Shown: piece after piece, positions 26,131 through 34,734 of the stretch
Numbering within the stretch: position 1 is the first letter of the stretch
Layout of the letters: every line of letters begins with the position of its first letter
Assembly: GCF_001277235.1 (NCBI RefSeq)
Contig: NZ_CP012266.1
Location: 1,612,001-1,676,000, forward strand
Source: Cronobacter dublinensis subsp. dublinensis LMG 23823
GTDB lineage: Bacteria; Pseudomonadota; Gammaproteobacteria; Enterobacterales; Enterobacteriaceae
Direction: 5' to 3'
Length of the DNA: 64,000 nt
The notes under the pieces: model-generated
Seen by the model: the letters and a program-made list of their open reading frames with translations, nothing else
What the model was told of the DNA's origin: nothing
Database searches by the model: none
Position numbers and translations under genes: made by a program

Positions 26131-28185
26131 ATGGAACTGAAAGCAACCTCTCTGGGTAAACGTCTGGCGCAGCACCCCTATGACCGCGCGGAAATCCTCA
26201 CCGCCGGGGTGAAAGTCTCCGGCGATAAGCATGAATATCTGATCCCGTTTAATCAGTTGCTGGATATCCAGTGCCGCCGCGGCCTGGTCTGGGGCGAGCT
26301 GGAATTTACGCTCGCGGATAACAAAGTGGTGCGTCTGCACGGCACTGAATGGGCCGAAACCCAGCGCTTTTATCATCACCTGACGACGCTCTGGCAACAG
26401 TGGAGTCAGGAGATGAGCGAGGTGGCGGCAGGCGTGCTAAATGACTGGCAGGAGAAAATCCGCAGCGGCGAAACACAAGAACAATGGCTGCGGCGCGACG
26501 AGAGCCAGGCGTTATGCCAGGCGCTGCGCCGCGCGTTACAGGCGCTGCCGGTGCCGACATCGCGCCTTGAAACGTTCGACAACTGCCGCGACGCCTGGCG
26601 CGAATGTAAAGACTGGCTGGCCGACAGCGAGGCGAAACGTCTTGCGCACAACCAGGCGTTTACCGACGCGATGCTCACGCGCTACGCCGATTTCTTCGCA
26701 AACATTGAGAGCTCGCCGCTCAACCCGTCCCAGGCGCGTGCGGTGGTGAACGGCGAACGTTCGCTGCTGGTGCTGGCGGGCGCGGGGAGCGGCAAAACGT
26801 CCGTGCTGGTGGCGCGCGCGGGCTGGCTTATCGAACGCGGCGAGGCGACGGCTGAACAAATCCTGCTGCTGGCCTTTGGTCGTAAGGCTGCCCGAGAAAT
26901 GGAGGAACGCCTTCAGGCGCGCCTGCATACCGATGCGATCGCCGCACGCACCTTTCATGCGCTGGCGCTGCACATCATCGGGCAGGGCGGTCGCAAAACG
27001 CCGCGCGTGAGCGAGCTTGAAAACGACACGGCGGCGCGTCATGACCTTCTGTTGACCGCCTGGCGCGACCAGTGCCGTGAGAAAAAAGCGCAGGCGAAGG
27101 GCTGGCGGGAGTGGCTTAGCAACGAACTGCAATGGGATATCGACGAGGGCGAGTTCTGGGAGGACGAGGCGCTTTGCAAACGGCTCGCCAGCCGTCTCGA
27201 CCGCTGGCTTGGTCTGATGCGCATGCATGGCGGCTCGCAGGCGGAGATGATCGCCGCCGCGCCGGATGACGTGCGTGACGTTTTCCAGAAGCGCATCAAA
27301 CTGATGGCCCCCTTACTGAAAGCCTGGAAAGCGGCGCTGAAAGCCGAAGAGGCCGTGGATTTCTCCGGGCTTATTCATCAGGCGATCAACGTGCTGGAAA
27401 AGGGGCGTTTCGTGAGCCCCTGGAAGCATATCCTCGTGGACGAATTTCAGGATATCTCGCCGCAGCGCGCGGCCCTGCTGGCGGCGCTGCGCCGCCAGAA
27501 TTCGGCCACCCGCCTGTTTGCCGTCGGCGACGACTGGCAGGCGATTTACCGCTTCAGCGGCGCGCAGCTGTCGCTGACCACTGCGTTTGAAGACCATTTC
27601 GGCGAGGGCGATCAGTGCGCGCTGGACACCACGTATCGTTTCAACGGGCGTATCGGCGATATTGCGAACCGCTTTGTCCAGCAGAACCCGCATCAGCGGG
27701 AAAAACCGCTCAACAGCCTGCGCGCGGGCGACAACAAAGCCGTTACGCTGCTGGCGCAGGAGCAGCTGGAGGCGCTGCTCGACAAAATGAGCGGCTACGT
27801 TCGCCCCGACGAGCGCGTGCTGGTGCTGGCCCGTTATCATCACCTGCGCCCCGCGGCGCTGGAGATGGCGGCGACGCGCTGGCCAAAACTTCAGCTGGAA
27901 TTTATGACGATTCACGCCAGCAAAGGGCAACAGGCGGATTACGTCATTATTGTGGGGCTGAGCGTGGGGCGGGATGGGTTTCCGGCGCCGGCGCGGGAGT
28001 CGATTATGGAACAGGCGCTGCTGCCTGCCACGGAAGATTTTCCAGATGCCGAAGAGCGTCGCCTGCTGTATGTGGCGCTGACGCGCGCGCGGCAGCGCGT
28101 CTGGCTGCTGTATGACAAAGCGGCGCCGTCGGTGTTTGTCGACGCGCTAACGCGCCTCGGCGTGCCGACGGCCCGCAAGCCCTGA
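26131..28185 (+). CDS. helD: DNA helicase IV
   Basis: SF1 helicase (UvrD/Rep-like), 3'-5' unwinding, linked to RecF-pathway recombination. 684 aa from the ATG at 26131 (MELKATSLGKRLAQHPYDRA), which matches E. coli; the open frame reaches up to 26077. Motifs: Q-motif LNPSQARAVV, Walker A LAGAGSGKTSVLVARA, ILVDEFQDISPQ (motif II), GDDWQAIYRFSGAQ (III), TIHASKGQQADYVIIVGL (V) and LYVALTRAR (VI). The N-terminal ~100-residue extension is typical of HelD. Ends 1 nt from the convergent mgsA. Confidence 0.96.
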   Translation: MELKATSLGKRLAQHPYDRAEILTAGVKVSGDKHEYLIPFNQLLDIQCRRGLVWGELEFTLADNKVVRLHGTEWAETQRFYHHLTTLWQQWSQEMSEVAAGVLNDWQEKIRSGETQEQWLRRDESQALCQALRRALQALPVPTSRLETFDNCRDAWRECKDWLADSEAKRLAHNQAFTDAMLTRYADFFANIESSPLNPSQARAVVNGERSLLVLAGAGSGKTSVLVARAGWLIERGEATAEQILLLAFGRKAAREMEERLQARLHTDAIAARTFHALALHIIGQGGRKTPRVSELENDTAARHDLLLTAWRDQCREKKAQAKGWREWLSNELQWDIDEGEFWEDEALCKRLASRLDRWLGLMRMHGGSQAEMIAAAPDDVRDVFQKRIKLMAPLLKAWKAALKAEEAVDFSGLIHQAINVLEKGRFVSPWKHILVDEFQDISPQRAALLAALRRQNSATRLFAVGDDWQAIYRFSGAQLSLTTAFEDHFGEGDQCALDTTYRFNGRIGDIANRFVQQNPHQREKPLNSLRAGDNKAVTLLAQEQLEALLDKMSGYVRPDERVLVLARYHHLRPAALEMAATRWPKLQLEFMTIHASKGQQADYVIIVGLSVGRDGFPAPARESIMEQALLPATEDFPDAEERRLLYVALTRARQRVWLLYDKAAPSVFVDALTRLGVPTARKP

Positions 28186-28186
28186 A

Positions 28187-28645
28187 CTACTTCAGGCGAT
28201 CGGCGAGGTAACGCGGATAGTCGGGGATCAGCACATCCAGCGTGTCGCTAAATGTCGGCGACTGGATAATAAAATCGGCCGTCGAGAGGTTTGTCGCCAC
28301 CGGGATATTCCAGACGGTCGCAAGACGCAGCAGCGCTTTGACGTCCGGGTCGTGCGGTACGGCGTTCAGCGGGTCCCAGAAGAAAATCAGCACGTCGATT
28401 TTCCCTTCGGCGATCATCGCGCCCACCTGCTGATCGCCGCCCATCGGGCCGCTCAGCATGGCGTTAACCTCAAGACCGGTCGCGCGCGACACCAGATTGC
28501 CGGTGGTGCCGGTCGCGTAAAGCGTATGGTTCGCCAGCAGTGCCTTATGGCGCTCCACCCATTTCATCAGCATCGATTTACAGTGGTCATGCGCCACCAG
28601 TGCGATTTTTTTCTGGGCTGGCAGGGTTCGGGTTGTCAGTTCCAT
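28187..28645 (-). CDS. mgsA: methylglyoxal synthase
   Basis: Converts dihydroxyacetone phosphate to methylglyoxal and phosphate, a bypass that relieves sugar-phosphate stress. 152 aa, same as E. coli. The catalytic Asp71 lies in SGPMGGDQQVG, and phosphate-binding Thr residues are in YATGTTGN. The start at 28645 (MELTTRTLPA) has a GGAA-type site upstream; the frame is open for 48 more codons but those do not resemble the family. Confidence 0.96.
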   Translation of the reverse strand: MELTTRTLPAQKKIALVAHDHCKSMLMKWVERHKALLANHTLYATGTTGNLVSRATGLEVNAMLSGPMGGDQQVGAMIAEGKIDVLIFFWDPLNAVPHDPDVKALLRLATVWNIPVATNLSTADFIIQSPTFSDTLDVLIPDYPRYLADRLK

Positions 28646-28819
28646 AGTAAGTTCCAGATTAAATAAGTGGCTACAGATTACTGTAAGTGCTGGAGGCTGC
28701 AAGCGAAGCCGGTAAAAAACCGTGCCTCGTCGCATCGATTGCGTACAGACGCGGCATCGCGTGGTGGGCGCGGCGACTTTGGCATACACTTTTATGAAAT
28801 GCGTTGAGGGGGAGAGAAA

Positions 28820-29233
28820 ATGAAAGAAGCGGATATTGCAGAGATTTTACAAAACACCAAAACCATCGCGCTGGTGGGCGCCAGCGACAAGCCGGACCGT
28901 CCGAGCTATCGCGTGATGGCGTATCTGCTGGAAAAGGGTTATCACGTGATTCCCGTATCGCCGAAAGTGGCAGGGAAAACGCTGCTCGGCCAGCAGGGCT
29001 ACGCCACGCTGGCCGACGTGCCGGAAAAGGTTGATATGGTGGATGTGTTTCGCAATTCCGAAGCGGCATGGGGTGTGGCGCAGGAGGCAATTGCAATAGG
29101 CGCGAAAACGCTCTGGCTGCAGCTTGGCGTGATTAACGAGCAGGCCGCCGTGCTGGCGCGCGACGCGGGGCTGAATGTGGTGATGGACCGCTGCCCGGCG
29201 ATAGAAATTCCGCGCCTCGGCCTGTTTCAGTAA
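28820..29233 (+). CDS. yccU: CoA-binding domain protein YccU
   Basis: 137-aa Rossmann-fold protein of the CoA-binding (YccU) family: IALVGASDKPDRPSYRVMAYL at the N-terminus, VDMVDVFRNSE in the middle and VMDRCPAIE near the end. Function unknown beyond CoA binding in the family. GAGGGGGAGAG precedes the ATG. Divergent from mgsA and followed by a terminator. Confidence 0.92.
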   Translation: MKEADIAEILQNTKTIALVGASDKPDRPSYRVMAYLLEKGYHVIPVSPKVAGKTLLGQQGYATLADVPEKVDMVDVFRNSEAAWGVAQEAIAIGAKTLWLQLGVINEQAAVLARDAGLNVVMDRCPAIEIPRLGLFQ

Positions 29234-29234
29234 T

Positions 29235-29262
29235 AAAAAACCCGGCTTGGCCGGGTTTTTTT
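29235..29262. terminator. bidirectional terminator between yccU and hspQ
   Basis: AAAAAACCCGGC (29235-29246) / GCCGGGTTTTTT (29250-29261): stem cccggc/gccggg flanked by A and T runs. It abuts the hspQ stop codon and works for both genes. Confidence 0.9.
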
Positions 29263-29578
29263 AGTTGCGCAGACGGGGCGCCTGGAGCTGCTGGCGAATC
29301 GAGCGCGCCAGCTCATCCATAGAGGGTTGCTCCGGATGCTCCTCTTGCCTTTCGCCGCTTAGCTGGGCTTCGGCAAGATAAGTGTGCACGGGCTGGCCGT
29401 CGTCATCTTCCATCACCACGTGATACCACGGCGCGGCGCGTAGCTCGGCGTTTACCGCCATTTCATCGACGTCAGGTTCATCAAGCGAATACTCAGGGTC
29501 GATATCCACCACGACACCCAAATACCCTAACAGAGAATGACGAACCTGCTGGCCGATACCGAATTTGCTGGCAATCAT
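29261..29578 (-). CDS. hspQ: heat shock protein HspQ
   Basis: 105 aa small heat-shock protein that binds hemimethylated oriC in E. coli and acts as a Lon specificity enhancer and substrate. Start MIASKFGIGQQVRHSLLGYL at 29578, with GGGAGGT 5 nt upstream; the upstream Met at 29602 has no site. The C-terminus LQAPRLRN is the E. coli one. It lies 59 nt downstream of rlmI on the same strand. Confidence 0.95.
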   Translation of the reverse strand: MIASKFGIGQQVRHSLLGYLGVVVDIDPEYSLDEPDVDEMAVNAELRAAPWYHVVMEDDDGQPVHTYLAEAQLSGERQEEHPEQPSMDELARSIRQQLQAPRLRN

Positions 29579-29637
29579 TGTCACCTCCCGGAAAACGTTC
29601 ATACCCTGTATATAAGGGCAGGGCGTTCCTTTTCAAG

Positions 29638-30828
29638 TTACATGACGCGACAGGCAAACCCTTTCAGATAAAGACCTTCCGGGTAGCTCGCGATCACGGG
29701 GTGATCGGCGGCCTGACGGAACTGCTCTATAAATTGTACATCACGCCCGGCATCTATTGCGGCGTCGGCGACGATTTTCTGGAATAAATCGGTGGTCATC
29801 AGCCCCGAGCAGGAGAACGTCAGCAGGATACCGCCTGGGTTAAGCAGCTGGATCGCAAGCATATTGATGTCTTTATAGCCGCGGCACGCGCCGTGAAGCT
29901 GGCTTTTGTTTTCCACGAACTTCGGCGGGTCCATCACGATAACGTCGAACTTCTCGCCCTGGTCGCGATATTTACGCAGCAGTTTAAACACGTCGTCGCG
30001 CACGAATTCGGCTTTGCTCAGGTCGAGCTGGTTAAGCTCCACGTTCTGCTTCGCCACGTCCAGCGCTTCCTGGGAGGTATCGACGCTGATCACCTGACGG
30101 CAGCCGCCCATCAGCGCGGAAACGGCAAAGCCGCCAGTGTAGGAGAAGCAGTTCAGCACGCGCTTGTCTTCGACATAGCGGCGCGTCGCAAAGCGGCTGT
30201 CGCGCTGATCGAGGTAATAACCGGTTTTGTGGCCGCCTTTGATATCCACCAGCAGCTTCATGCCGTGCTCTTCAATCGCGAGCAGGTCCGGCGGCAGTTC
30301 GCCGCTGACCGGGCCCTGCGCGAGCTCCATACCTTCTTTTTTACGCACCGCCACGTCAGAGCGATCGTAAATGGCGCACTCCGGGTAAAGCGCCTGCAAC
30401 GCCGATACCAGCGCCGGGCGCTGATATTCCGCACCGGCGGAGAGCAGTTGCAGCACCAGGAAGTTGCCGAAGCGGTCAATGGTCACGCCCGGCAGGCCGT
30501 CCGATTCACCGGCGATAAGACGGTAGCTGTCGAGCCCGTCTTTTTGCGCCAGCCAGTCGCGCCACTGTTGCGCCTGTTGCAAGCGACGGGTGAAAAAGGC
30601 GATATCAATGGTTTCATTCGCATCGAATGTCCAGACGCGCGCGCGGATCTGCGAGGCGGGGGAGAGGGCGGCGCGTGCTAACCATTTTCCCTGATGGTCG
30701 ACGATGTCGATGGTTTCACCTGGCGCGGCTTTACCTTCCATACGCGCGACGGCGCCGGAGAAGACCCAGGGATGGCGGCGCAGGAGAGACTTCTCGCGCC
30801 CTTTGGCTAACACTAAACGTACGCTCAT
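29638..30828 (-). CDS. rlmI: 23S rRNA m5C1962 methyltransferase
   Basis: PUA domain at the N-terminus (RLVLAKGREKSLLRRHPWVFSG) joined through an EEHGMKLLVDI-containing segment to a SAM methyltransferase core (VLNCFSYTGGFAVSAL, DVIVMDPPKF, LLTFSCSGLM with the catalytic Cys). It makes m5C1962 in 23S rRNA. 396 aa, identical length to E. coli RlmI. Divergent from yccX. Confidence 0.96.
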   Translation of the reverse strand: MSVRLVLAKGREKSLLRRHPWVFSGAVARMEGKAAPGETIDIVDHQGKWLARAALSPASQIRARVWTFDANETIDIAFFTRRLQQAQQWRDWLAQKDGLDSYRLIAGESDGLPGVTIDRFGNFLVLQLLSAGAEYQRPALVSALQALYPECAIYDRSDVAVRKKEGMELAQGPVSGELPPDLLAIEEHGMKLLVDIKGGHKTGYYLDQRDSRFATRRYVEDKRVLNCFSYTGGFAVSALMGGCRQVISVDTSQEALDVAKQNVELNQLDLSKAEFVRDDVFKLLRKYRDQGEKFDVIVMDPPKFVENKSQLHGACRGYKDINMLAIQLLNPGGILLTFSCSGLMTTDLFQKIVADAAIDAGRDVQFIEQFRQAADHPVIASYPEGLYLKGFACRVM

Positions 30829-30916
30829 AATTTGCTATTCTGTGAATCAAAGAAAATGGGCGCCATTCTCCCGACTTCAGCCGGGAAATGCAACGCTACC
30901 GCAAAGGAGAACCGCT

Positions 30917-31198
30917 ATGACTGAACAATGCACGCTGGCCTGGGTACACGGCCGGGTACAGGGCGTCGGGTTTCGCTACACCACGCAGCATGAAGCGATG
31001 CGACTTGGCGTCACTGGCTATGCGCGCAATCTGGACGACGGCAGCGTGGAGGTGCTGGCCTGCGGCGAGGCGGAGCAGGTCGAAAAACTGATCGCCTGGC
31101 TGAAAGCGGGCGGGCCGCGCAGCGCCCATGTGGAAAAGGTCCTGACGCAGCCGCATTCGCCCACAGAAGATTATCGCGACTTTCGCATTCGCTATTAA
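30917..31198 (+). CDS. yccX: acylphosphatase
   Basis: 93-aa acylphosphatase hydrolysing acyl phosphates. Signature GRVQGVGFRYTTQHEA (catalytic Arg) and GYARNLDDGSVEVLACG (catalytic Asn). The ATG at 30917 has AAAGGAG 7 nt upstream; the longer frame runs back into the rlmI leader. Overlaps the convergent tusE by 4 nt. Confidence 0.95.
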   Translation: MTEQCTLAWVHGRVQGVGFRYTTQHEAMRLGVTGYARNLDDGSVEVLACGEAEQVEKLIAWLKAGGPRSAHVEKVLTQPHSPTEDYRDFRIRY

Positions 31199-31524
31199 AT
31201 ACACTTCACCGGTTTCGGCAGGCCGGCGATTTTGGTGGCCTGTTTCGCCGGGCCTTTCGGGAACAGGCGATAGAGATAGCGGCTGTTGCCTTTCTCTTCA
31301 CCGAATTTCGTCGCCATGGCTTTCACCAGCATGCGGATGGCCGGCGACGTATTAAATTCAATATAAAACTCGCGCACAAAGCGCACCACTTCCCAGTGTT
31401 CGGGCGTCAGCGTAATGCCTTCTTTTTCGGCGATAACCTGCGCCAGCCCTTCGCTCCAGGCGTCGAAGACTTTCAGATAGCCTTCCGCGTCTGTTTCAAA
31501 CTCTTTACCTTCAAACGTTAACAT
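31195..31524 (-). CDS. tusE: sulfur relay protein TusE
   Basis: DsrC-like protein that takes persulfide sulfur from TusBCD and passes it to MnmA for 2-thiouridine at the tRNA wobble position. 109 aa. The essential penultimate Cys (PKPVKCI, Cys108) is present, as is the conserved EGYL...LTPEHWEVVRFVREFY region. Cytoplasmic. Confidence 0.95.
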   Translation of the reverse strand: MLTFEGKEFETDAEGYLKVFDAWSEGLAQVIAEKEGITLTPEHWEVVRFVREFYIEFNTSPAIRMLVKAMATKFGEEKGNSRYLYRLFPKGPAKQATKIAGLPKPVKCI

Positions 31525-31580
31525 ATCGATTCTTGCCCTGATTCTGACTGCGCGCAGTGTAGCAAATTCCCGGTGCCAGA

Positions 31581-31611
31581 AAAAACAAAGCCCCGCACGG
31601 GGCGGGGCTTA
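31581..31611 (-). terminator. yccA terminator
   Basis: AAGCCCCGC (31588-31596) / GCGGGGCTT (31602-31610), 5-nt loop, followed on the minus strand by tgttttttctgg. It separates yccA from tusE. Confidence 0.85.
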
Positions 31612-31631
31612 AGCGCAGCGTTGGCTAATCG

Positions 31632-32291
31632 TCAGTCGCGGCTTGCGAAGCCCAGAATGCTCAGCAGGCTCACAAAGATATTGTAGAGCGAGACATACAG
31701 GCTGACGGTTGCGCGAATATAGTTGGTTTCGCCGCCGTGAATAATATTGCTGGTTTCAAACAGAATGGCGCCTGAAGAAAGCAGAATAAACACGGCGCTG
31801 ATCGCCAGATGCAGCGCAGGCAGCTGTAAGAAGATGTTCGCCACCATACCAATCAGCACAACCACCACGCCTGCCATCAGCATACCGCCCAGGAAGGACA
31901 TATCCTTGCGGGTGGTCAGCACGTAGGCGGAGCAGCAGAAGAACACCAGCGCGGTCCCGCCGAGAGACAGCGCGATAAGATCGCCCATCCCGGCAGAGAG
32001 ATACGCGTTAAGCATCGGCCCCAGGATATAGCCCAGGAAGCCCGTGAAGGCGAACGCCGCGATAATACCGCTCGGCTTATTGGCCAGACGATAGGTCAGG
32101 AACATCAGGCCGTACATACCGACCAGCGTCAGGATGAGACCCGGCGAAGGCAGCGCCAGTACGGTGCTGGCGGTCGCGGTGATCGCGGAAAACGCCAGCG
32201 TCAGGCTCAGCATAAAATAGGTGTTACGCAGAACCTTATGGGTGCTAAGCAGCGACTGTCTGTCGCGCGCAGAGGTAATTAAGCGATCCAT
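31632..32291 (-). CDS. yccA: FtsH-modulating membrane protein YccA
   Basis: Seven-helix Bax-inhibitor-1 family inner-membrane protein, known in E. coli as a substrate and modulator of the FtsH protease and a protector of jammed SecYEG. 219 aa from the Met at 32291 (MDRLITSARDRQSLLSTHKV), same length as E. coli. The conserved final stretch with Asp residues (GFASRD) is present. Followed by a terminator. Confidence 0.95.
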   Translation of the reverse strand: MDRLITSARDRQSLLSTHKVLRNTYFMLSLTLAFSAITATASTVLALPSPGLILTLVGMYGLMFLTYRLANKPSGIIAAFAFTGFLGYILGPMLNAYLSAGMGDLIALSLGGTALVFFCCSAYVLTTRKDMSFLGGMLMAGVVVVLIGMVANIFLQLPALHLAISAVFILLSSGAILFETSNIIHGGETNYIRATVSLYVSLYNIFVSLLSILGFASRD

Positions 32292-32551
32292 GAGTAGTCT
32301 CTCATTACAGGTGTTTAGTTTCCGAGCATAGAGGGTTGCACGCAACGGGAAAAGGGCTTTTACCCATCTTTACGCTGCTTTATTTCTCTAAAAACAAGGA
32401 CTCAGAAAGCGCATTACTATCATAAAAACGTGGTCGACACCGGCGCGCTTTCAGATCCCCCTCTTATATATGACGTAAAAGCGTTGCGCGAAACCCGACA
32501 CGCGTCTATCAGTGTTAACGACACATCACAACAATACACAAGGCGTGGAAA

Positions 32552-34177
32552 ATGAACGTGAAACAGAAAGCTCTGTCTTTTTCTCTCATCGCCGCTGTCA
32601 TTTCCGGCGTATGCGCGACAGCGTATGCGGCGCAGGTGCCGGCGGGCGTTGAACTGGCGGCAAAACAGGAACTGGTGCGCAACAACGGCAGCGAGCCTGC
32701 CTCGCTCGACCCGCATAAAGTCGAGAGCGATGTCGAATTCAACATCATCGGCGATGTTTTTGAAGGACTGGTGGCGGTGCGTAAAGATGGCTCCATCGAA
32801 CCGCGGCTCGCAGAAAGCTGGGACAACAAAAACAACACCGTCTGGACATTCCATCTGCGCAAAGGCGTCACTTGGTCGGACGGCGAGCCCATTACGGCGG
32901 AAGATGTGGTCTGGAGCTGGCGGCGTCTGGTCGACCCGAAAACCGTCTCTCCCTACGCCAGCTTTCCCGGCAACATGAACATTGAAAACGCCGCCGACAT
33001 CGCCAACGGTAAAAAGCCGGTGGACACGCTGGGCGTGAAAGCGCTGGATGACAACACGATTCAGGTGACCCTCACACAGCCCACGGCGGCGTTTCTGTCG
33101 ATGCTGGCGCACCCGTCGCTGGTGCCCATTGATAAAACCGCCGTCGAGCGTTTCGGCGATAAATGGGCGCGCCCGGAGCATTTCGTTTGCAGCGGCGCGT
33201 ATAAAGTCACCGACTGGGTGGTGAATGAAAAAATCACCGCCGAGCGTAATAAACGCTACTGGAACGATAAAGAGACGGTAATCAATAAAGTCACTTACCT
33301 GCCGATTGCCGCTGAAACGGCGGATCTGAACCGCTACCGGGCGGGGGAGATCGACATCACCAGCACCGTGGCGCTCAACCAGTTCGCGCAATTGAAAAAA
33401 ACGATGCCGGAGCAGGTGGACGTCTCGCCGCTGCTGGCCACTTACTATTACGAATTCAACACCACCAAAGCGCCGTTTAACGATCCGCGCGTGCGCCGCG
33501 CGCTGAACATGGCGCTGGATAAAGACGTTATCGCGCAAAAAGTGCTGGCGCAGGGGCAACGCCCGGCGTGGGTGGTCAGCCAGCCTGAAATCGGCGGCGT
33601 GAAAATGACGCCGCCGGAGTACGCGAGCTGGCCGCTTGAAAAACGCGTCAGCGAGGCGAAAAAACTGCTGGAGGCGGCAGGCTTCAACGCGCAGCATCCG
33701 CTGACATTCAATCTGCTCTATAACACGCTCGAGTCGCACCAGCGCATCGCTATCGCGGCAAGCTCGATGTGGCAGAAAAATCTCGGCGTGGTGGTGAAGC
33801 TCCAGAACCAGGAGTGGAAAACCATGCTTGATAACAAACACACCGGTAATTTCGACGTGGTGCGCTACGCATGGAACGCCGACTATGACGACGCCTCGAC
33901 ATTCCTGAACAACTACCGCACCGGCGACAGTCAGAACACCTCGCGCTATACCAACAAGGCCTATGACGAGGCGCTGGCGAATGCGTCGAAAGCGGCGGAT
34001 GTCGCCGCGCGCGGGAAATATTATCAGCAGGCGGAAACGATTCTGGCAGAGGATGTGCCTGCCATTCCTGTGTATCACTACGTGCGCACCCACATGGTGA
34101 AACCCTGGGTTGGCGGTTTTTATTCCAATAATCTGGGCTATTACTTCACCAAAGATATGTACATCAAAAAACATTAA
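32552..34177 (+). CDS. OppA/MppA-type periplasmic oligopeptide-binding protein
   Basis: 541 aa, SBP_bac_5 family, with a signal peptide ending ...VCATAYA-AQVP. The N-terminal NNGSEPASLDPHKVESD, the central GAYKVTDWVVNEKITAERNKRYWND and the C-terminal LLYNTLESHQRIAIAASSMWQKNLGV are shared with E. coli OppA and MppA. It probably binds short peptides in the periplasm. No opp/dpp permease genes lie nearby, so it must serve a transporter encoded elsewhere or act as a sensor. It is absent from this position in E. coli, where yccA is followed by serT. AAGG precedes the ATG. Confidence 0.88.
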   Translation: MNVKQKALSFSLIAAVISGVCATAYAAQVPAGVELAAKQELVRNNGSEPASLDPHKVESDVEFNIIGDVFEGLVAVRKDGSIEPRLAESWDNKNNTVWTFHLRKGVTWSDGEPITAEDVVWSWRRLVDPKTVSPYASFPGNMNIENAADIANGKKPVDTLGVKALDDNTIQVTLTQPTAAFLSMLAHPSLVPIDKTAVERFGDKWARPEHFVCSGAYKVTDWVVNEKITAERNKRYWNDKETVINKVTYLPIAAETADLNRYRAGEIDITSTVALNQFAQLKKTMPEQVDVSPLLATYYYEFNTTKAPFNDPRVRRALNMALDKDVIAQKVLAQGQRPAWVVSQPEIGGVKMTPPEYASWPLEKRVSEAKKLLEAAGFNAQHPLTFNLLYNTLESHQRIAIAASSMWQKNLGVVVKLQNQEWKTMLDNKHTGNFDVVRYAWNADYDDASTFLNNYRTGDSQNTSRYTNKAYDEALANASKAADVAARGKYYQQAETILAEDVPAIPVYHYVRTHMVKPWVGGFYSNNLGYYFTKDMYIKKH

Positions 34178-34293
34178 CCGGAGCGCCGCGCTGTGGTGGC
34201 CTGTGAAAATGCTGCAAATGTGATCGTTGTGCCGATATTTCAGGCGATTAGCGCGCTTTTGAGTGTTTTTGCGGCAATCGAACACATTCGGGC

Positions 34294-34322
34294 TTTACAC
34301 AGCGCAGGGGGATGTTTATAGT
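34294..34322 (+). promoter_or_regulatory. serT promoter
   Basis: TTTACA (34294-34299) and TATAGT (34317-34322) with a 17-nt spacer, each 5 of 6 to consensus, followed by a GC-rich GTTCGCGTC discriminator. Transcription would start about 5 nt before the tRNA. The GC-rich discriminator is typical of stringently controlled stable-RNA promoters. Confidence 0.8.
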
Positions 34323-34334
34323 TCGCGTCATTGC

Positions 34335-34422
34335 GGAAGTGTGGCCGAGCGGTTGAAGGCACCGGTCTTGAAAACCGGCGACCCGAAAGGGTTCCAGAGT
34401 TCGAATCTCTGCGCTTCCGCCA
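34335..34422 (+). tRNA. serT: tRNA-Ser(UGA)
   Basis: 88-nt class II tRNA with CCA encoded. Acceptor GGAAGTG (34335-34341) pairs with CGCTTCC (34412-34418), discriminator G. The anticodon loop cTTGAAA carries TGA and reads UCN codons. The long variable arm GACCCGAAAGGGTTC and T-loop GTTCGAATC are clear. Essentially the E. coli serT sequence, at the same neighbourhood (after yccA). Confidence 0.98.
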
Positions 34423-34430
34423 ACCAATTT

Positions 34431-34460
34431 AAGGGGATGCCGAAAGGCGTCCCCTTTTTC
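34431..34460 (+). terminator. serT terminator
   Basis: AAGGGGATGCC (34431-34441) / GGCGTCCCCTT (34446-34456, one G-T pair) with GAAA-type loop, then tttttc. Rho-independent terminator 8 nt after the tRNA. Confidence 0.92.
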
Positions 34461-34734
34461 GTTTATGTCGTGCTTTCCTCGCAGGCCCACGTTTTCATCA
34501 GGTGTTTCTTAACGTCTTCCGGCGGGTTTGTTACTGAAGACAACCCGTCTGTCGCGTGCAGAGCGCGCCCTGGCGCGCGAACTCGCTCCCGATCCTATAA
34601 AGTCTGTTACATCTGCCCGCCGTCCTGCGCTTGTGAATACGTCTTCTGTGCGTAGCATCTGCCGTTCAGTCAACGTTCCTGTCGCCCTGCGGCGGGGCAG
34701 AGCTATCACCGGCGGGTTTCAGGGAGGGAACACG
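34461..34734. other. gene-free stretch between serT and the T6SS genes
   Basis: About 270 nt (312 nt counting the terminator) with no convincing gene. A frame is open upstream of tssA from 34528, but its ~69 residues are Arg/Ala-rich and without a ribosome site. A short imperfect repeat cgggtt...aacccg is at about 34521-34546. I see no copy of the tRNA 3' end here, so no attachment site can be claimed. It may hold the tssA promoter. Confidence 0.5.

Noticed and set aside
32420..34285. A 621-codon minus-strand open frame covering the whole peptide-binding protein gene
   Set aside because: It is the antisense of a well-supported gene; rich in His, Arg and Val as expected from reading GC-rich codons backwards, with no family resemblance.
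34335..34422. Possible tRNA-linked attachment site (repeat of the serT 3' end downstream)
   Set aside because: By eye I found no second copy of the T-arm/acceptor sequence up to yccJ and no integrase gene, so an integrated island is not shown.
34528..34734. N-terminal extension of the TssA-like protein from an upstream start
   Set aside because: The ATG at 34735 has a strong GGGAGGG site and begins the conserved domain region; the extension is Arg/Ala-rich and unlike the family.
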